Source: Nitrospira sp. (GTDB lineage Bacteria; Nitrospirota; Nitrospiria; Nitrospirales; Nitrospiraceae). From it: a stretch of DNA of 15,297 nt. Position numbers and translations under genes: made by a program. The stretch spans positions 1 to 15,297 of the forward strand of contig JANYEF010000485.1 in assembly GCA_025363325.1 (NCBI GenBank), read 5' to 3'. Within the stretch, counting starts at the first letter, position 1; every line of letters starts with the position of its first letter. Shown in pieces: positions 13,714 to 15,297 of this stretch. The notes beneath the pieces were generated by a model. It had not been told where the DNA came from and made no database searches. It saw nothing but the letters and a program-made list of their open reading frames with translations.

Positions 13714-13841
13714 AGCTCCCTCCAAGTTGAGAGTCCTCTTCTCCTCGACTGTGCTGTGCCGAGCCGATCACATACGACGCCAAGACCCCATCCAACGTCC
13801 ATGATACACGAGGACAACCATAGCGGCACCGGGAAGCATGC

Positions 13842-14537
13842 TCATCCGATCAACCGGGCAATGCCAAACGCCGCCGCTGCCGCCAAGCCTCCGACAAGAA
13901 CGGTTTGCCCTCCCCCACGCCACGGCGAGATCCCGGTGAACCCGCTCTTCACGTAGCCGAAGAGGAACAAGGCCACCGGCGTCACGGCCACCGATCCCCA
14001 GAGCGCTATGAAAATGTCGTCAAACACGATATAGGGCAGGAGCGGAATGAGCCCGCCCACCATGTAGGACAGGGCAATCGTCCAGGCACTGATACGCGCG
14101 CGCATCGGATCCGGCACATCAAGCCCCAACTCAAATCGCATCATAAAATCCACCCACTGCGCAGGGTTGGCCTGAAGCGCCGAAACCACGGGCGCAATCT
14201 GCTCATCGCGCAATCCATAGCTTCTGAAAATGTCCGCCACCTCCTCTGCTTCCCGCTCAGGAATGTGCTCGGTCTCACGCAATTCCCGCATCCGTTCCGA
14301 GGTATAGTGTTCGATATCGGTCTTCGCCGCGAGATATCCGCCGAGCCCCATCGCAATCGAGCCAGCCGCAATCTCAGCCAGCCCGGCGGTCACGACAATA
14401 CTCGACGACGCCACCGCACCGGATAACCCGGCCGCGAGAGCGAAAGGCACGGTCAACCCGTCCGACATCCCGATCACAATATCGCGAACCGTGGCCGTCG
14501 CCGTGAAATGTTTCTCGATATGTGGCGTCAGTGGCAT
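13842..14537 (-). CDS. VIT1/CCC1-family Fe2+/Mn2+ transporter
   Basis: 231 aa. ATG 14537 has AAGGAG about 7 nt upstream. The family pattern is clear: RDIVIGMSDGLTVPFALAAG with transport-site D26 in the first helix, GLAEIAAGSIAMGLGGYLA in the second, then a cytoplasmic acidic helix pair (E88-E99) and FMMRFELGL, where M132, M133 and E136 match the Met/Met/Glu metal-binding set of the plant VIT1 structure. Helices three to five follow at about 150-170, 174-196 and 210-230. It should export Fe2+ or Mn2+ from the cytoplasm, probably with proton exchange, to relieve metal stress. The gene lies downstream of a repeat-rich gap; no metal operator is recognised. Confidence 0.9.
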   Translation of the reverse strand: MPLTPHIEKHFTATATVRDIVIGMSDGLTVPFALAAGLSGAVASSSIVVTAGLAEIAAGSIAMGLGGYLAAKTDIEHYTSERMRELRETEHIPEREAEEVADIFRSYGLRDEQIAPVVSALQANPAQWVDFMMRFELGLDVPDPMRARISAWTIALSYMVGGLIPLLPYIVFDDIFIALWGSVAVTPVALFLFGYVKSGFTGISPWRGGGQTVLVGGLAAAAAFGIARLIG

Positions 14538-14593
14538 AGGGCACTCCTTGTCAGAATGAGGCAGCGAGACTGCCGCGTCACGCGATCAGCTTA

Positions 14594-14764
14594 GCAGGAT
14601 GCTGAAAAAGACCGCCAGCGTCGTTCGCGCGTCGCTCAGAGGCTCCCCGTACCGAACAGAGTACGCATCGCCTCTTCGCTTGCTGCGGCTTTGCTTGGGA
14701 GAAGGCGCGTATCGGGGCGCCAGGGTTGGGCGGGTGAGAAGTCTGGCCTTTTTGAGCATCCTGC
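14594..14764. repeat. MITE-like element with GCAGGATGCT ends
   Basis: The left end GCAGGATGCTGAAAAAG (14594-14610) and the right end CTTTTTGAGCATCCTGC (14748-14764) are inverted repeats that match at 16 of 17 positions. The 171-bp element contains AGAGGC/GCCTCT complementarity and no credible gene. Short related end fragments occur at 6870 and perhaps 12406. From memory, similar sequences are abundant between genes in Nitrospira genomes; this should be confirmed by search. Confidence 0.8.
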
Positions 14765-14940
14765 GTGGATGTTGTCCTCTTGTCCCAGACGTGCGAGCCA
14801 TCGAAGTTCTGCTGTGCCGAAATGGTTTTCCCGCAGTCTGTTAGAAGAAACCACGGAAGCCGTCCACAGGCAGAACGTTCAACCGGGCCGGGCCAACCCT
14901 CACGCCTCCAATTCCCTCTCATGCGCCATCATCCGTCGCT

Positions 14941-15010
14941 GGGTCTGTCTTTTGTTTGTTTCGTGAGTGATTCGATGAACGAAACAAACCAACCAAATGA
15001 GTCAAAGAAA
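14941..15010. repeat. TTTGTTTGT-type hairpin repeat, copy D
   Basis: GTTTGTTTCGT (14954-14964) and ACGAAACAAAC (14979-14989) form a perfect 11-bp stem around a 14-nt loop. Outside it GGGTCTGTCTTTT faces CAACCAAATGAGTC less exactly. The 14538-15210 gap has no convincing gene; it holds the MITE-like element, this hairpin and a dyad near its right end. The remaining parts show nothing recognisable. Confidence 0.65.
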
Positions 15011-15131
15011 CCGCCTGCCCCAAACAGCCTGAGCGAATGTCGCCTTGACCCGCTGTCAGTAGGCTGCGACAAGGTTAGTTTATTGGGGTCTTCGCGGATC
15101 ACAGTGGGTCCTTCTGTGGTCCGATCCTATG

Positions 15132-15158
15132 TGAACGCCTTGTTTGAGGCGGCGTTCC
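15132..15158. other. dyad GAACGCC/GGCGTTC
   Basis: GAACGCC (about 15133-15139) pairs with GGCGTTC (about 15151-15157) across a short loop, and GGCGTTCC is repeated a few bases later. It lies about 55 nt before the truncated small gene. It could be a regulatory hairpin or the edge of an element. Confidence 0.3.
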
Positions 15159-15210
15159 AGGCGTTCCCCACCGCTTGAAACTGGTGCAGGTTCTGGAGCA
15201 GAGTCGCCGC

Positions 15211-15297
15211 ATGAAGAACCCCACGTCAATCCGCGCCCTCTTCTCGCTGCCGGGCTTCGTCGCGGCCTCCCGGCTCGTCGGCTTCTTCGGTGACCGC
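15211..15297 (+). CDS. start of an unrecognised small protein (3' truncated)
   Basis: ATG 15211 opens a frame that runs off the right edge: 29 residues are visible, including RALFSLPGFVAASRLVGFFG. The frame is open upstream to 15148, so TTG 15175 or GTG 15184 are alternative starts. TGGAG near 15194 is the only ribosome-site-like text. I recall short proteins with a similar LFxLPGFVA..RL.GVFGDR opening as multi-copy hypothetical proteins near repeats or transposons in Nitrospira, but this is memory-based and no function is known. Confidence 0.4.
   Translation, partial: MKNPTSIRALFSLPGFVAASRLVGFFGDR

Noticed and set aside
14765..15178. 137-codon open frame in the right-hand gap
   Set aside because: It begins at the edge of the MITE-like element and crosses hairpin repeat D; the product has no recognisable features.

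Overview
The window reads like a chromosomal segment of a Gram-negative, high-GC bacterium, most probably a member of Nitrospira (phylum Nitrospirota). This is an inference from three things: the many lipobox-type signal peptides (outer-membrane lipoproteins), the dense intergenic repeat families, and the gene content (LPP20/LpoB-type lipoproteins, caspase-TPR protein, acetyl-CoA synthetase, VIT1-like transporter). No rRNA or tRNA gene was seen, so the placement cannot be tested here.

Layout. (1) 1-1737, plus strand: the tail of an unknown gene overlaps a mechanosensitive-channel-like TM-helix membrane protein, followed 12 nt later by a HAD-IIB phosphatase of the mannosyl-3-phosphoglycerate phosphatase type. 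This may be an osmoadaptation operon. It ends at a bidirectional terminator (1770-1789). (2) 6634-1869, minus strand: a promoter-led run of six genes. Four encode envelope lipoproteins (LPP20-like, LpoB-like, COG3014-like, second LPP20-like), then a small basic protein and a PIN-domain protein with one catalytic position substituted. A textbook intrinsic terminator lies between the LpoB-like and COG3014-like genes and overlaps the only plausible start region of the latter. (3) 6690-7010: a 56-aa ribbon-helix-helix-like small ORF and the first intergenic repeat. (4) 8381-7011, minus: a secreted caspase-fold/TPR protein whose catalytic Cys position is Ala. It is divergent from (5) acs (8607-10496), which is followed by an exported IPT/TIG-domain protein. 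(6) 11045-11341: a roughly 300-nt strongly structured non-coding element, the best candidate for something undescribed. It precedes a 71-aa two-helix membrane protein. (7) 11712-12227, minus: a HugZ/pyridoxamine-phosphate-oxidase-like flavin-type split barrel. (8) 12559-12921: a Cys-rich small lipoprotein. (9) 13456-14537, minus: a small coiled-coil protein and a VIT1/CCC1-family Fe/Mn transporter. (10) 14538-15297: a MITE-like repeat, another hairpin repeat and the start of a truncated small gene.

Two repeat families recur between genes. One is a long imperfect hairpin built of degenerate TGGTYTGT-type units (6902-7007, 12282-12385, 12950-13099, 14941-15010). The other is an element with ends like GCAGGATGCTGAAAAAG (full copy 14594-14764; fragments near 6870 and 12406). 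The two tend to lie near each other, and the hairpin repeats sit in convergent or divergent gaps.
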